This document shows positions 15,736 to 23,493 of a DNA stretch of 27,714 bases, one piece after another. The notes under the pieces were generated by a model. That model made no database searches, was not told the origin of the DNA, and was given only the letters and a program-made list of their open reading frames with translations. The DNA is from JAGORY01 sp964517585 (GTDB lineage Bacteria; Patescibacteriota; Gracilibacteria; Peribacterales; Peribacteraceae): assembly GCA_964517585.1 (NCBI GenBank), contig CAZFCB010000016.1:1-27714 (forward strand), in the 5' to 3' direction. Position 1 is the stretch's first letter; each line of letters starts with the position of its first letter. The position numbers were made by a program, and so were the translations under genes.

Positions 15736-16335
15736 ATGAAGAAAATCCTTGTTGCTGCATCCGCTGCCGCACTCTCTCTCTCACCTGCCATAGTGTTCGC
15801 ACAGGAACAAGCGGCGCCCGTGCTTCAAACCGGCTCCGCTCTCGCAGGCTGGGGGCTCATCATTGCATTTGCCGGAGCCGCCCTTTGCACGGGCCTTTCG
15901 TGTCTGGGATCAATTCTCGGTGTTTCTATGGTAGGCCAAGCAGGATCAGGTCTGCTGACTGAGAAGCCGGAACTTGCTGGTAAGGTCATAACCCTTGCAG
16001 TTCTTCCCGGGTCTCAAGGCCTGTACGGCATGGTCATCTCACTCCTGTTTATCTTCAATTATGGGCCAATCATTACCGCAACTCTTCCACTGACGACACT
16101 GGAAGGAATTATGCTCTTCACATCATTTCTCCCTGTGATGTTTACCTGTTTCACATCTGCACCCTTCCAAGCTAAGGTTTGCGTTGCAGGTATGCACATG
16201 CTCGCAAAAGATGGCAGGCTTGCAGGTAAGGTGATCACGCTAGCCGCACTCGTCGAGACGTACGCTCTTCTCGGATTCCTTATTTCGTTCTTCATGCTCA
16301 ATAGCTTCCGCTCCGCCGTCATAGGCGCAATGTAA
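15736..16335 (+). CDS. ntpK: V/A-type ATPase subunit K (proteolipid ring), Na+-type site
   Basis: The 199-residue duplicated proteolipid has four ring helices (about 36-68, 83-109, 121-153, 163-190) as two hairpins. Only the second hairpin carries the carboxylate, E174 in LVETYALLG. Compared with E. hirae NtpK, whose Na+ ligands are L61, T64, Q65, Q110 and E139, this protein has L90, S93, Q94 (LPGSQGLYG), Q145 (FQAKVCVAG) and E174. The Q-to-E spacing of 29 is identical. This argues for sodium coupling. An extra N-terminus (1-22, MKKILVAASAAAL...VFA) looks like a signal peptide. I chose the ATG at 15736; the frame stays open upstream to an ATG at 15613 inside ntpI, which I judge spurious. Confidence 0.95.
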   Translation: MKKILVAASAAALSLSPAIVFAQEQAAPVLQTGSALAGWGLIIAFAGAALCTGLSCLGSILGVSMVGQAGSGLLTEKPELAGKVITLAVLPGSQGLYGMVISLLFIFNYGPIITATLPLTTLEGIMLFTSFLPVMFTCFTSAPFQAKVCVAGMHMLAKDGRLAGKVITLAALVETYALLGFLISFFMLNSFRSAVIGAM

Positions 16336-16356
16336 GCGTTTCTTCCTCGTTTCTTT

Positions 16357-16920
16357 ATGGCTCTTCAGGACATCATCACCGCCATCACTGCTCAAGCTGA
16401 TCGTGAAATAGCGACACTGCGCGACGCTCACGAACAGAGGACTAAAAGTCTGCGTGACCGGCATCAGACGAACCTTGTTTCGGTCCGTAGTGCCATGGCC
16501 GAGCAAGTAGCAAAACGTAAGGAACAGCTTCTTCTGAAGATGAAAACACATGTACAAGGCGAACGTCGCAACCGACTCTCTAGCGCTAAGCAAGCGGTCA
16601 TTCATGCGGCATTTACAGAGACGCTCGCAAGGCTTTCGGCTCTCCCTGATGAAAAAGTGGAACCTCTTCTTCGCACCTTATTGAAACGTATCAAAGCAAA
16701 AGGTGTACTTCAGACGAGTAAGCGCCATGAAGCGCTCCTCAGAAAACTTGCCCCATCCGAACAGTTTTCCCTGGAGATCGATCCTCATGCGAAAGGCGGC
16801 TTTCGCTTTGTTGGTAAAACTTCTGAAGCAGACTTTACCTTCGAACACCTTGTTCACGGTGTTCTACGTCCATGGAAAGAATTGGACATTGCCCATCTTC
16901 TCTTTGGCACGCAATCATGA
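16357..16920 (+). CDS. ntpE: V/A-type ATPase subunit E
   Basis: The 187-residue protein has a long N-terminal coiled coil (about 1-95, with REIATLRDAHEQRTKSLRDR) and a compact C-terminal alpha/beta domain (about 100-187). There, SLEIDPHAKGGFRFVGK matches the usual glycine turn of subunit E, which caps the A3B3 head as part of the peripheral stalk with the G/H-like protein. Its stop overlaps the subunit C start by ATGA. The start follows a pyrimidine-rich leader (TTTCTTCCTCGTTTCTTT) rather than an SD. Confidence 0.9.
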   Translation: MALQDIITAITAQADREIATLRDAHEQRTKSLRDRHQTNLVSVRSAMAEQVAKRKEQLLLKMKTHVQGERRNRLSSAKQAVIHAAFTETLARLSALPDEKVEPLLRTLLKRIKAKGVLQTSKRHEALLRKLAPSEQFSLEIDPHAKGGFRFVGKTSEADFTFEHLVHGVLRPWKELDIAHLLFGTQS

Positions 16921-17927
16921 GCTCTCAAGCTGCATTCATTGGCCAGCACTTTGCATTTGCCTCTGGTAAAACCGCGACGCTCAAGCAACACTTACTTTCC
17001 CAGTCTGACGTTGACCGTCTGCTAGGTAGTCACAGCCTGCAAGAATTTGAACGCGCACTCGGTGAGCTGAAGCTCGTGACATCTGCACTCACTGGTGCGG
17101 AAGGCGCCGATTCACTGTTACTCTCTACGGAACGATGGATGAAAAGCGAAGTACTTGCCATGTCTCCAGCCGTTAAACAGCCTGTCTTCGGAATCCTCTG
17201 GCTCACCGGTGACTCTCCTCGGCTTGCGTATCTTCTGAAGAAATACCACGGACTTTCCTCTGAGGTGAGCACGGAACCTGAGACAAGTCTCTCGATGTGG
17301 GATCCCGAGGCTGTTAAAAACGCAGTCGAAGGCAAGGGGGATGTTGGTAGTCTTCCGAAAACTGTTCTGACGTTTATCGCGTCCATGAAAAAACTGTCGA
17401 AGCCGTCACCGTGGGCTATCGACAGAGCTGTTGCTCGTTTCATCGCAGAGCGGAAGTTATCTCTTGCGCGAGCAAGTGGTAGCAAAGAAATCCTTCGCTA
17501 CGTCAGACATTCGATTGATATCACAAACATCAGAACTGTGTTACGTCTCCCAAGCACTCTTCAGGACGACGCCGCGGACTCTTTAATCCCTGATGGGTTT
17601 ATTCCGCTAGCAAAGCTCCTTGTGCCGAAAGAAACATTGCGCTCCGTGATTGCTGTGTCCGATCTGTACGCTCCTTTTATTCCAAAGAAGGGAGGAGTTG
17701 CCCCCATTGCCATCGAGCAGATTGGCGCGGCTATTCTTGCAGAAGACATCGGACGCATGTGGACTGTCCCTCTCACAGTGGAACCTGTTTTTGCGTTTGC
17801 AGCCATGGTCATGGCTCACGTTCGTCTTCTGCGTGCTATCGCAATCGGCAAGCGTAACAGACTATCTCCTCAGGAGATCAAGCAAATTCTCCCCCCATTC
17901 ATTGCTGCATCGCAATTCCCCATATGA
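16917..17927 (+). CDS. ntpC: V/A-type ATPase subunit C (V0 d/AC39 type)
   Basis: The 336-residue all-helical protein contains a short QSDVDRLLGSHSLQEFERAL segment and later repeats of the AC39 fold (IDITNIRTVLRLPS, QIGAAILAEDIGRMWTVPLT). It ends with helices typical of the family (FAFAAMVMAHVRLLRAIAIG, LSPQEIKQILPPF). It couples the central stalk to the K ring. The frame is open back to 16872, but the ATG at 16917 overlaps the subunit E stop as ATGA, the normal coupling. Its own stop overlaps the subunit F start in the same way. Confidence 0.88.
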   Translation: MSSQAAFIGQHFAFASGKTATLKQHLLSQSDVDRLLGSHSLQEFERALGELKLVTSALTGAEGADSLLLSTERWMKSEVLAMSPAVKQPVFGILWLTGDSPRLAYLLKKYHGLSSEVSTEPETSLSMWDPEAVKNAVEGKGDVGSLPKTVLTFIASMKKLSKPSPWAIDRAVARFIAERKLSLARASGSKEILRYVRHSIDITNIRTVLRLPSTLQDDAADSLIPDGFIPLAKLLVPKETLRSVIAVSDLYAPFIPKKGGVAPIAIEQIGAAILAEDIGRMWTVPLTVEPVFAFAAMVMAHVRLLRAIAIGKRNRLSPQEIKQILPPFIAASQFPI

Positions 17928-18277
17928 ACTATCGTATTGCTATCGTCGGCTCAAAGGAAACGGTCGCAGCATTTTCCTTGCTCGGAGTAGATGTTGTGCC
18001 AGTTTCTACTGGTCCAGAAGCAGTAGCAGCGCTGTTCAAACTGAAGCGAACAATGCGAGATGATAAGGGAGTCCAGCGAAACACGTACGGCGTTGTTTTT
18101 ATTACTGATGATCTTGCGATTGCTATTTCTCCTGATGATGAGAAAAAGCTCCAACGAGGAGCGCTCCCTGCCATCATTCCTCTTCCTTCTCTCAACGAAG
18201 TCGATGGGACGAGCTACGGTCTCGCGCGCATTAAGCGCATCGTGGAACGCGCCATCGGCTCCGACATTCTCCAGTAA
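17924..18277 (+). CDS. ntpF: V/A-type ATPase subunit F
   Basis: The 117-residue Rossmann-like protein starts with the family beta strand MNYRIAIVGSKETVAAFSLL and GVDVVPV. It continues with YGVVFITDDLA and ends in a basic helix (GLARIKRIVERAIG). It is a central-stalk subunit bound to subunit D and can regulate the rotor. It is coupled to subunit C by ATGA. Naming follows the V/A system; in some nomenclatures (E. hirae) this subunit is NtpG. Confidence 0.88.
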   Translation: MNYRIAIVGSKETVAAFSLLGVDVVPVSTGPEAVAALFKLKRTMRDDKGVQRNTYGVVFITDDLAIAISPDDEKKLQRGALPAIIPLPSLNEVDGTSYGLARIKRIVERAIGSDILQ

Positions 18278-18278
18278 A

Positions 18279-18373
18279 GTAGTACGAATGAAATAGTAAG
18301 AAGTACGTACATCGTCATTTCTTCCACACTATCACGCATCCTTCTTACTTCTTACTACCTACTACCTACTACC
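18279..18373 (+). repeat. Long inverted repeat and TACTACC triplet repeat between subunits F and A
   Basis: TAGTAAGAAGTA (18294-18305) and TACTTCTTACTA (18346-18357) are a perfect 12-bp inverted repeat with a 40-base loop. An outer GTAGTA (18279-18284) can pair with any of three tandem TACTACC units (18353-18373). The element lies in the largest internal gap of the ATPase operon, just before the catalytic subunit gene. It could be an mRNA hairpin that sets processing or relative expression of the membrane and head parts. No T run follows, so it is not a normal terminator. Confidence 0.65.
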
Positions 18374-18391
18374 TGTTCTCCCCCCCCTCCT

Positions 18392-20164
18392 ATGTCTCAG
18401 TCTCACGGAATCATCACCAAAGTTGCAGGCCCACTCGTGGTTGCCAAAGGAATGTCACAGGCACGCATGTACGAAGTAGTACGCGTCTCGACTGAAAAGC
18501 TGGTTGGCGAAGTCATCGAACTTCACGGAGATCTTGCGTCCATCCAGGTGTACGAGGAAACGAGCGGCATTCGCCCCGGTGAGATCGTAGAGCGTACTGG
18601 ACTCACTCTCACTGTGGATCTTGCACCAGGTCTTCTGACCTCAATTTATGACGGCATTCAGCGCCCTCTCCAGCTCATTGAAGAACAAGCGAAGAGTCCG
18701 TACATCACGCGCGGTATTTCCGTTGATGCACTGAGTCGCACAAAGAAATGGGACTTCACTGCAACGGCGAAAGTAGGGGATACTGTCAAAGGCGGCGATA
18801 TCATTGGCACAGTCCCAGAAACGACGCTGATCGAACATAAAGTGATGATGCCACCGGATGTCCATGGAACGATCAAAGCTATTCGCTCTGGGTCAATGAC
18901 GATCACAGACACTATTGCAACGATCACGACAGAGAAGGGTGACCAAGAAATCCAAATGCTCCAGAGATGGCCAATCCGTATTCCTCGTCCTGTGAATGGG
19001 AAGACAATTCCACACGAACCACTCGCGACAGGCACGCGTATCCTCGATACACTCTTTCCTATTGCAAAAGGTGGTGCAGGCGCAATCCCCGGTCCATTTG
19101 GTGCCGGAAAAACAGTGACCCAGCAAAGTCTTGCTAAGTACTGCAATGCAAAAGTCATTGTCTACATCGGTTGTGGTGAACGAGGAAACGAAATGACGGA
19201 AGTCTTGACGGAATTTCCTCACCTCATTGATCCAAACACTGGTGAGCCACTGATGAAACGTACGGTTCTCATCGCCAATACTTCAAACATGCCAGTCGCT
19301 GCACGTGAAGCAAGTGTCTACGCTGGTATCACGATTGCAGAATATTATCGTGACATGGGTTACGACGTCGCGCTCATGGCTGACTCTACCTCACGCTGGG
19401 CAGAAGCCATGCGTGAAATGTCAGGACGCCTTGAAGAGATGCCAGGTGAAGAAGGTTACCCAGCATACCTTGGCTCACGCACAGCAGGATTTTACGAGCG
19501 CTCTGGTGCTGTGCACTGTCTTGGTACGAGTAAGCGCGAAGGATCACTCTCGGTCATTGGTGCTGTGTCACCTCCAGGCGGAGACTTCTCCGAGCCCGTC
19601 ACGCAAAATACACTGCGCGTGACGAAAGTTTTCTGGGCACTGGATTCTCGCCTTGCCTACAAGCGCCATTTCCCAGCGATCAACTGGCTCCAGAGTTACA
19701 CGCTCTATGGAGAAAACTTAACGAATTTCTACGACAAAGAAGTGTCGAATGATTTCATGAAAAATCGTGAACGTGCACTCAGTCTCCTGCAGGAAGAAAG
19801 CAAGCTCGAAGAAATTGTTCGTCTCGTTGGAACAGATGCTCTCTCGCCAAAAGAGCAGCTCACTCTGGAGGTCACACGTATGATTCGTGAGGATTTCCTC
19901 TTCCAAAATGCATTTGATCCTGCGGACGCTTTCACCTCACTCAAGAAACAGTTCTTCATTCTCCGATCCATTTTGACCTTTTTCGATACTGCTCTGCCGG
20001 TCGTTGAGCATGAAGATTTTGACTTCAATGCGCTTCGAGCGCTCTCTGTACGAGGCGAGATTGCGAAAGCTCACCTCATCGCTGAGGACAAGCTTTCTGA
20101 GTTCGACGCTCTTGATCGCATGATCAAAGAGCAAGTCGCAAGTCTCCGCGTCGTTGCGGTATAA
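18392..20164 (+). CDS. ntpA: V/A-type ATPase catalytic subunit A
   Basis: This 590-residue protein has an N-terminal beta barrel (about 1-75). The non-homologous bulge characteristic of V-type A subunits runs at about 118-190 (KKWDFTATAKVGDTVKGGD onward). The Walker A motif is GPFGAGKT (234-241) and the catalytic glutamate lies in GCGERGNE (E263). Walker B and head-signature stretches include DVALMADSTSRWAEAMREMS and PPGGDFSEPVTQ. All ATPase residues are intact, so it should hydrolyse or synthesise ATP in the A3B3 head. It starts after a pyrimidine-rich leader (CTCCCCCCCCTCCT). Length is typical. Confidence 0.98.
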   Translation: MSQSHGIITKVAGPLVVAKGMSQARMYEVVRVSTEKLVGEVIELHGDLASIQVYEETSGIRPGEIVERTGLTLTVDLAPGLLTSIYDGIQRPLQLIEEQAKSPYITRGISVDALSRTKKWDFTATAKVGDTVKGGDIIGTVPETTLIEHKVMMPPDVHGTIKAIRSGSMTITDTIATITTEKGDQEIQMLQRWPIRIPRPVNGKTIPHEPLATGTRILDTLFPIAKGGAGAIPGPFGAGKTVTQQSLAKYCNAKVIVYIGCGERGNEMTEVLTEFPHLIDPNTGEPLMKRTVLIANTSNMPVAAREASVYAGITIAEYYRDMGYDVALMADSTSRWAEAMREMSGRLEEMPGEEGYPAYLGSRTAGFYERSGAVHCLGTSKREGSLSVIGAVSPPGGDFSEPVTQNTLRVTKVFWALDSRLAYKRHFPAINWLQSYTLYGENLTNFYDKEVSNDFMKNRERALSLLQEESKLEEIVRLVGTDALSPKEQLTLEVTRMIREDFLFQNAFDPADAFTSLKKQFFILRSILTFFDTALPVVEHEDFDFNALRALSVRGEIAKAHLIAEDKLSEFDALDRMIKEQVASLRVVAV

Positions 20165-20199
20165 ATGAGTACCTTTTCACTTCTTTTTCCTCCTGCGTT

Positions 20200-21627
20200 A
20201 TGTCTACTGTTGCTTACAAGACTGTACAAGATATCCAAGGTCCTCTGATCTTTGTCGGAGGCATCGAAAATGTCAGCTACGACGAGCTCTGCGAAGTCGA
20301 GCTCACCGATGGCTCCAAGCGTCTCGGAAAAGTACTGGAAGCACGGTCTGACATGGCTGTCATCCAGCTCTTCGAAAGTACACAAGGCGCAACGACCGAG
20401 GGCACGAAAGTGCGCTTTCTTGGCACAACATTCAAAATCGACGTATCGGAAGATATGCTTGGCCGCATCTTCTCAGGCTCAGGTAAACCGATCGATGGAG
20501 GTCCTGCCATTTTTCCGGAAGCACGCGTGGACATTAATGGTGCTCCCATCAATCCATTCTCGCGCGAATTTCCCGATGACTTCATCCAAACTGGCATCTC
20601 GACGATCGACATGCTCAATACGTTGGTGCGTGGTCAGAAGCTTCCTATTTTCTCTGGTGCCGGTCTTCCACATAGTAAGCTCGCAGCGCAGATCGCACGT
20701 CAGGCACGAGGCTTAAGCAAGGAAGAAGTGGAGTCAGGTCAGAACGCCAATGCAGGAAAAAAGGGTGATGAGAAATTTGCGGTCGTCTTTGCGGCAATGG
20801 GTGTGACCTTTGAGGAGGCACAATTCTTTCAGAAAGAATTTGAAAAGACCGGCGCACTGTCACGTGCGGTGCTTTTCCTGAATACCGCGGATAACCCTGT
20901 TGTCGAACGTATCGCTACACCACGTTTAGCCCTGACGACTGCGGAATATCTTGCCTACGAGAAGGGCTACCACGTCACCGTGATCCTCACGGATATGACG
21001 AACTACTGTGAAGCACTTCGTGAAGTGTCTGCAGCACGCAAGGAAGTCCCAGGACGCAGAGGTTACCCTGGTTACTTATACACTGACCTTGCAACACTGT
21101 ACGAGCGCGCTGGGCGCATCCGTGGGAAGTCCGGCTCCATCACGCAGATTCCTATTCTCACAATGCCGGAAGACGATGTCACACATCCTATTCCAGACCT
21201 CACCGGATACATCACGGAAGGGCAGATTCGTTTGGATCGAGCGCTTCATCAGAAGGGTATTTTCCCACCCGTTATTCCCATGGGTTCCTTGTCACGTCTC
21301 AAGGGCAAAGCTCAGGGTGAAGGCAAAACTCGTGAAGATCATAGCGGTATGGATGCGCAGCTCACTGCCGCGTACGCACGTGGGACGGAAGTTCGTGAAC
21401 TTGCGGTGATCCTCGGTGAGTCATCCCTCAGTGACGTCGATAAAGCGTACCTAAAGTTTGCTGATCGCTTCGAGAAAGAATTCATCCGCCAAGGCGAACA
21501 AGAGGATCGATCGATTTTCGACTCGCTCCGTATTGGGTGGGATCTGCTGACAGAACTCCCGCGATCGGAACTGAAGCGAGTGAAAGCAGCTCATATTGAT
21601 AAGTACATGCCGAAGAAAGGCAACTAG
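20200..21627 (+). CDS. ntpB: V/A-type ATPase regulatory subunit B
   Basis: The 475-residue protein is homologous to subunit A but lacks a working P-loop: the equivalent site reads FSGAGLPHSKLA (151-162), as in all V-type B subunits. Other family stretches are IQTGISTIDMLNTLVRGQKLPI, the segment NTADNPVVERIATPR and PGRRGYPGYLYTDLATLYER. It alternates with A in the hexameric head and contributes the arginine of the catalytic site. It lies 35 bp after ntpA; the start follows TTCTTTTTCCTCCTGCGTT, pyrimidine-rich and without a usable SD. Confidence 0.97.
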   Translation: MSTVAYKTVQDIQGPLIFVGGIENVSYDELCEVELTDGSKRLGKVLEARSDMAVIQLFESTQGATTEGTKVRFLGTTFKIDVSEDMLGRIFSGSGKPIDGGPAIFPEARVDINGAPINPFSREFPDDFIQTGISTIDMLNTLVRGQKLPIFSGAGLPHSKLAAQIARQARGLSKEEVESGQNANAGKKGDEKFAVVFAAMGVTFEEAQFFQKEFEKTGALSRAVLFLNTADNPVVERIATPRLALTTAEYLAYEKGYHVTVILTDMTNYCEALREVSAARKEVPGRRGYPGYLYTDLATLYERAGRIRGKSGSITQIPILTMPEDDVTHPIPDLTGYITEGQIRLDRALHQKGIFPPVIPMGSLSRLKGKAQGEGKTREDHSGMDAQLTAAYARGTEVRELAVILGESSLSDVDKAYLKFADRFEKEFIRQGEQEDRSIFDSLRIGWDLLTELPRSELKRVKAAHIDKYMPKKGN

Positions 21628-21632
21628 CATTT

Positions 21633-21678
21633 GGCTTGTAGCTTTGAGCTAATTGCCAACTGCTACCTGCCACAAGCC
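21633..21678 (+). repeat. Bipartite inverted repeat between subunits B and D
   Basis: GGCTTGT (21633-21639) pairs with ACAAGCC (21672-21678), and inside it GTAGC (21638-21642) can pair with GCTAC (21662-21666), leaving a small internal bulge. Like the F-A gap hairpin it sits in one of the wider gaps of the operon and has no T run. It may stabilise or partition the mRNA. Confidence 0.5.
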
Positions 21679-21706
21679 TCCTCACTTTCCACCTCTTACT
21701 CCTATC

Positions 21707-22327
21707 ATGGCACTTCTCAGAGTCAACCCGACACGCATGGCGCTCATGGACCTGAAACGCAGGACCAAGTCCGCTGAGCGCGGCCACAAACTGCTGAAAG
21801 ATAAGCAGGATGGACTCATGCAGCAGTTTCTCGCCATCATCCGTGATGCTCGCACACTGCGTGAGGATGTAGAGAAGAGACTACGTGGTGCCTTCCGACA
21901 GTTTCTTATGGCCTCTGCGTGGCTTGGGGACGCAGAGATGAGTAACGCTCTCAGTAGTCCGCAAGCAACGGTGGAACTTTCTGTGGAAACGAAAAACGTC
22001 ATGAGCGTTCGTATTCCATTTTTCACGCTCAAGAAAGAAGGGCGCATCAAAACCTATGGCGAGAGTGCGACAAATCAGCTTCTTGATGAAGCAGTGGCCG
22101 AGTTTGATGCGACATTTGAGCTTCTCATCAGACTCGCGCAAATTGAGAAGCAGGCGGAAAATATGGCGATCGAACTCGAAACGACGAGGCGACGTGTCAA
22201 CGGCCTCGAGTATAAAATCATTCCGGATCTCAAAGAAACCGTGAAGTACATCAAAATGCGCCTCGATGAATCCGAGCGCGCAGGGATCATCGCGAAAATG
22301 CGTGTGAAAGCAGGGATGGAGATGTAG
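21707..22327 (+). CDS. ntpD: V/A-type ATPase subunit D (central rotor shaft)
   Basis: The 206-residue protein starts with MALLRVNPTRMALMDLKRRT, followed by AERGHKLLKDKQDGLMQQF, the near-invariant N-terminal helix of subunit D. It ends with the antiparallel C-terminal helix (ETTRRRVNGLEYKIIPDLKE, then YIKMRLDESERAGIIAKMRVK). The two helices form the rotor shaft inside A3B3. An upstream in-frame ATG (21653) lies within the hairpin region and adds unconserved residues, so I use 21707. It is the last gene of the operon. Confidence 0.96.
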   Translation: MALLRVNPTRMALMDLKRRTKSAERGHKLLKDKQDGLMQQFLAIIRDARTLREDVEKRLRGAFRQFLMASAWLGDAEMSNALSSPQATVELSVETKNVMSVRIPFFTLKKEGRIKTYGESATNQLLDEAVAEFDATFELLIRLAQIEKQAENMAIELETTRRRVNGLEYKIIPDLKETVKYIKMRLDESERAGIIAKMRVKAGMEM

Positions 22328-22332
22328 TCGCG

Positions 22333-22353
22333 AAAGCAGGATTATGGCTTTTT
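22333..22353 (+). terminator. Weak terminator-like hairpin after the V-ATPase operon
   Basis: AAAGC (22333-22337) pairs with GCTTT (22347-22351), and two further T follow. The stem is short and AT-rich. It lies between two convergent genes, where a terminator is expected, but on its own it is not convincing. Confidence 0.3.
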
Positions 22354-22365
22354 ACTCTACGTACT

Positions 22366-23493
22366 TCAGAACCATCCAAACAGTGCCTTCATGTCACCCA
22401 TCGCAAGTTTGACGACTGGGTTTAGGACAGGAGCCATCGCGGTCTGAGCTTGCTTCATAACTTTGATGAGACGATCGACCTCGGATTCCTGATCCTGTTG
22501 CGATGTGAGAGATTCGAGTGCGGACGCGAGACCGAGTGCCGTGAGGTCACGAGAGACGTCATACGCAGCAAGACGCTGCGCTTCTTTAAATGAAGCACTG
22601 ACAGAACCTCTGGCTTGATCAATGGCTATCTGCCTTTTTAGAAGCACTGCATCGAGTGAGGCGACCTGTGTACGCGTACTGCGGAGAGAAGATGGAGGCG
22701 CTGTGATTACGGCAAATGCAAGAACTGATGCAACGATGACGTTACTCATAACGGCGAACATTCCGCCGATAATAACCCACTGGTAACGACGGAAACGTAA
22801 TGCATTATATTTTTCAACAACAGAGAAACGAAGTTGCGTTTCACTTCTGATGTCGAGAGCAGGAATAAAAACAAGTGATTCCAGCTTGGACGCAACGTCG
22901 GAAATTGGCTGCCAGCGTGAGAGAAGAAAATCTCTCGCAGTCTTCAGTTGCTCCGTGACATCGGCAGTCGGCATGCGTAGTACCTGTCCGATGCGCTCAT
23001 CGCTAAAACCGATGAGCATCGAAAGAATGAGCAGGCGTTGCGCATCTTTCGGTAGGGACCACAGCGCATCATGCAGCGTTGCGACTGATGCACGTTCAGT
23101 GTCATTCAACCACACGAGACTTGGTAGATACACCGTACCGAGGTCGGCCTCTGAAACATCGTGGTTTTTGAGGGCTTGGTCAGCACTGTCGAGTAGAAGC
23201 TTCAAGCTCAGTGTACCGAACCACCACAGAGACATCGCTCGGACGAGAATATCAAGATACATTTCACCGATGATTGTTTTCGCCAACTCAGCCGAGCCTG
23301 TACGATGGTACAAATATCCAAAAAATACTTCTTTCGTCGTATCGAGAAAATCTAGATAGTCTTTTGCACCACGTTTTAAGACTGCAAGATCTAGTGCTTT
23401 GCGCTCTTCGTGTATAGCCGTTGGTATGGCGAGAGGAGCCATGGGAGAAAGCTCGTCGAGAGTGCCTGTGACTGGAGAGGTTCCCTCGTTCAT
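22366..23493 (-). CDS. Membrane-anchored sigma-70/ECF-like protein
   Basis: This 375-residue protein combines a sigma-like N-terminal half with a membrane helix. Residues about 45-92 (DYLDFLDTTKEVFFGYLYHR onward) resemble a degenerate sigma region 2. Residues about 136-194 (ATLHDALWSLPKDAQRLLIL, then GFSDERIGQVLRMPTADVTE) match region 4, with its helix-turn-helix. A single hydrophobic helix lies at about 238-264 (WVIIGGMFAVMSNVIVASVL). It is followed by a 110-residue helical C-terminal domain, presumably outside the cytoplasm. The start at 23493 overlaps the upstream gene stop as ATGA, so I prefer it to the longer frame from 23595. It may be a sigma factor or sigma-derived regulator held at the membrane; promoter activity is unproven because region 2 is weak. 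Confidence 0.65.
   Translation of the reverse strand: MNEGTSPVTGTLDELSPMAPLAIPTAIHEERKALDLAVLKRGAKDYLDFLDTTKEVFFGYLYHRTGSAELAKTIIGEMYLDILVRAMSLWWFGTLSLKLLLDSADQALKNHDVSEADLGTVYLPSLVWLNDTERASVATLHDALWSLPKDAQRLLILSMLIGFSDERIGQVLRMPTADVTEQLKTARDFLLSRWQPISDVASKLESLVFIPALDIRSETQLRFSVVEKYNALRFRRYQWVIIGGMFAVMSNVIVASVLAFAVITAPPSSLRSTRTQVASLDAVLLKRQIAIDQARGSVSASFKEAQRLAAYDVSRDLTALGLASALESLTSQQDQESEVDRLIKVMKQAQTAMAPVLNPVVKLAMGDMKALFGWF

Noticed and set aside
7925..22327. Possible UGA recoding as in Gracilibacteria
   Set aside because: TGA ends or overlaps starts at several well-defined gene ends (methyltransferase, subunits E and C), and glycine positions use GGN codons.
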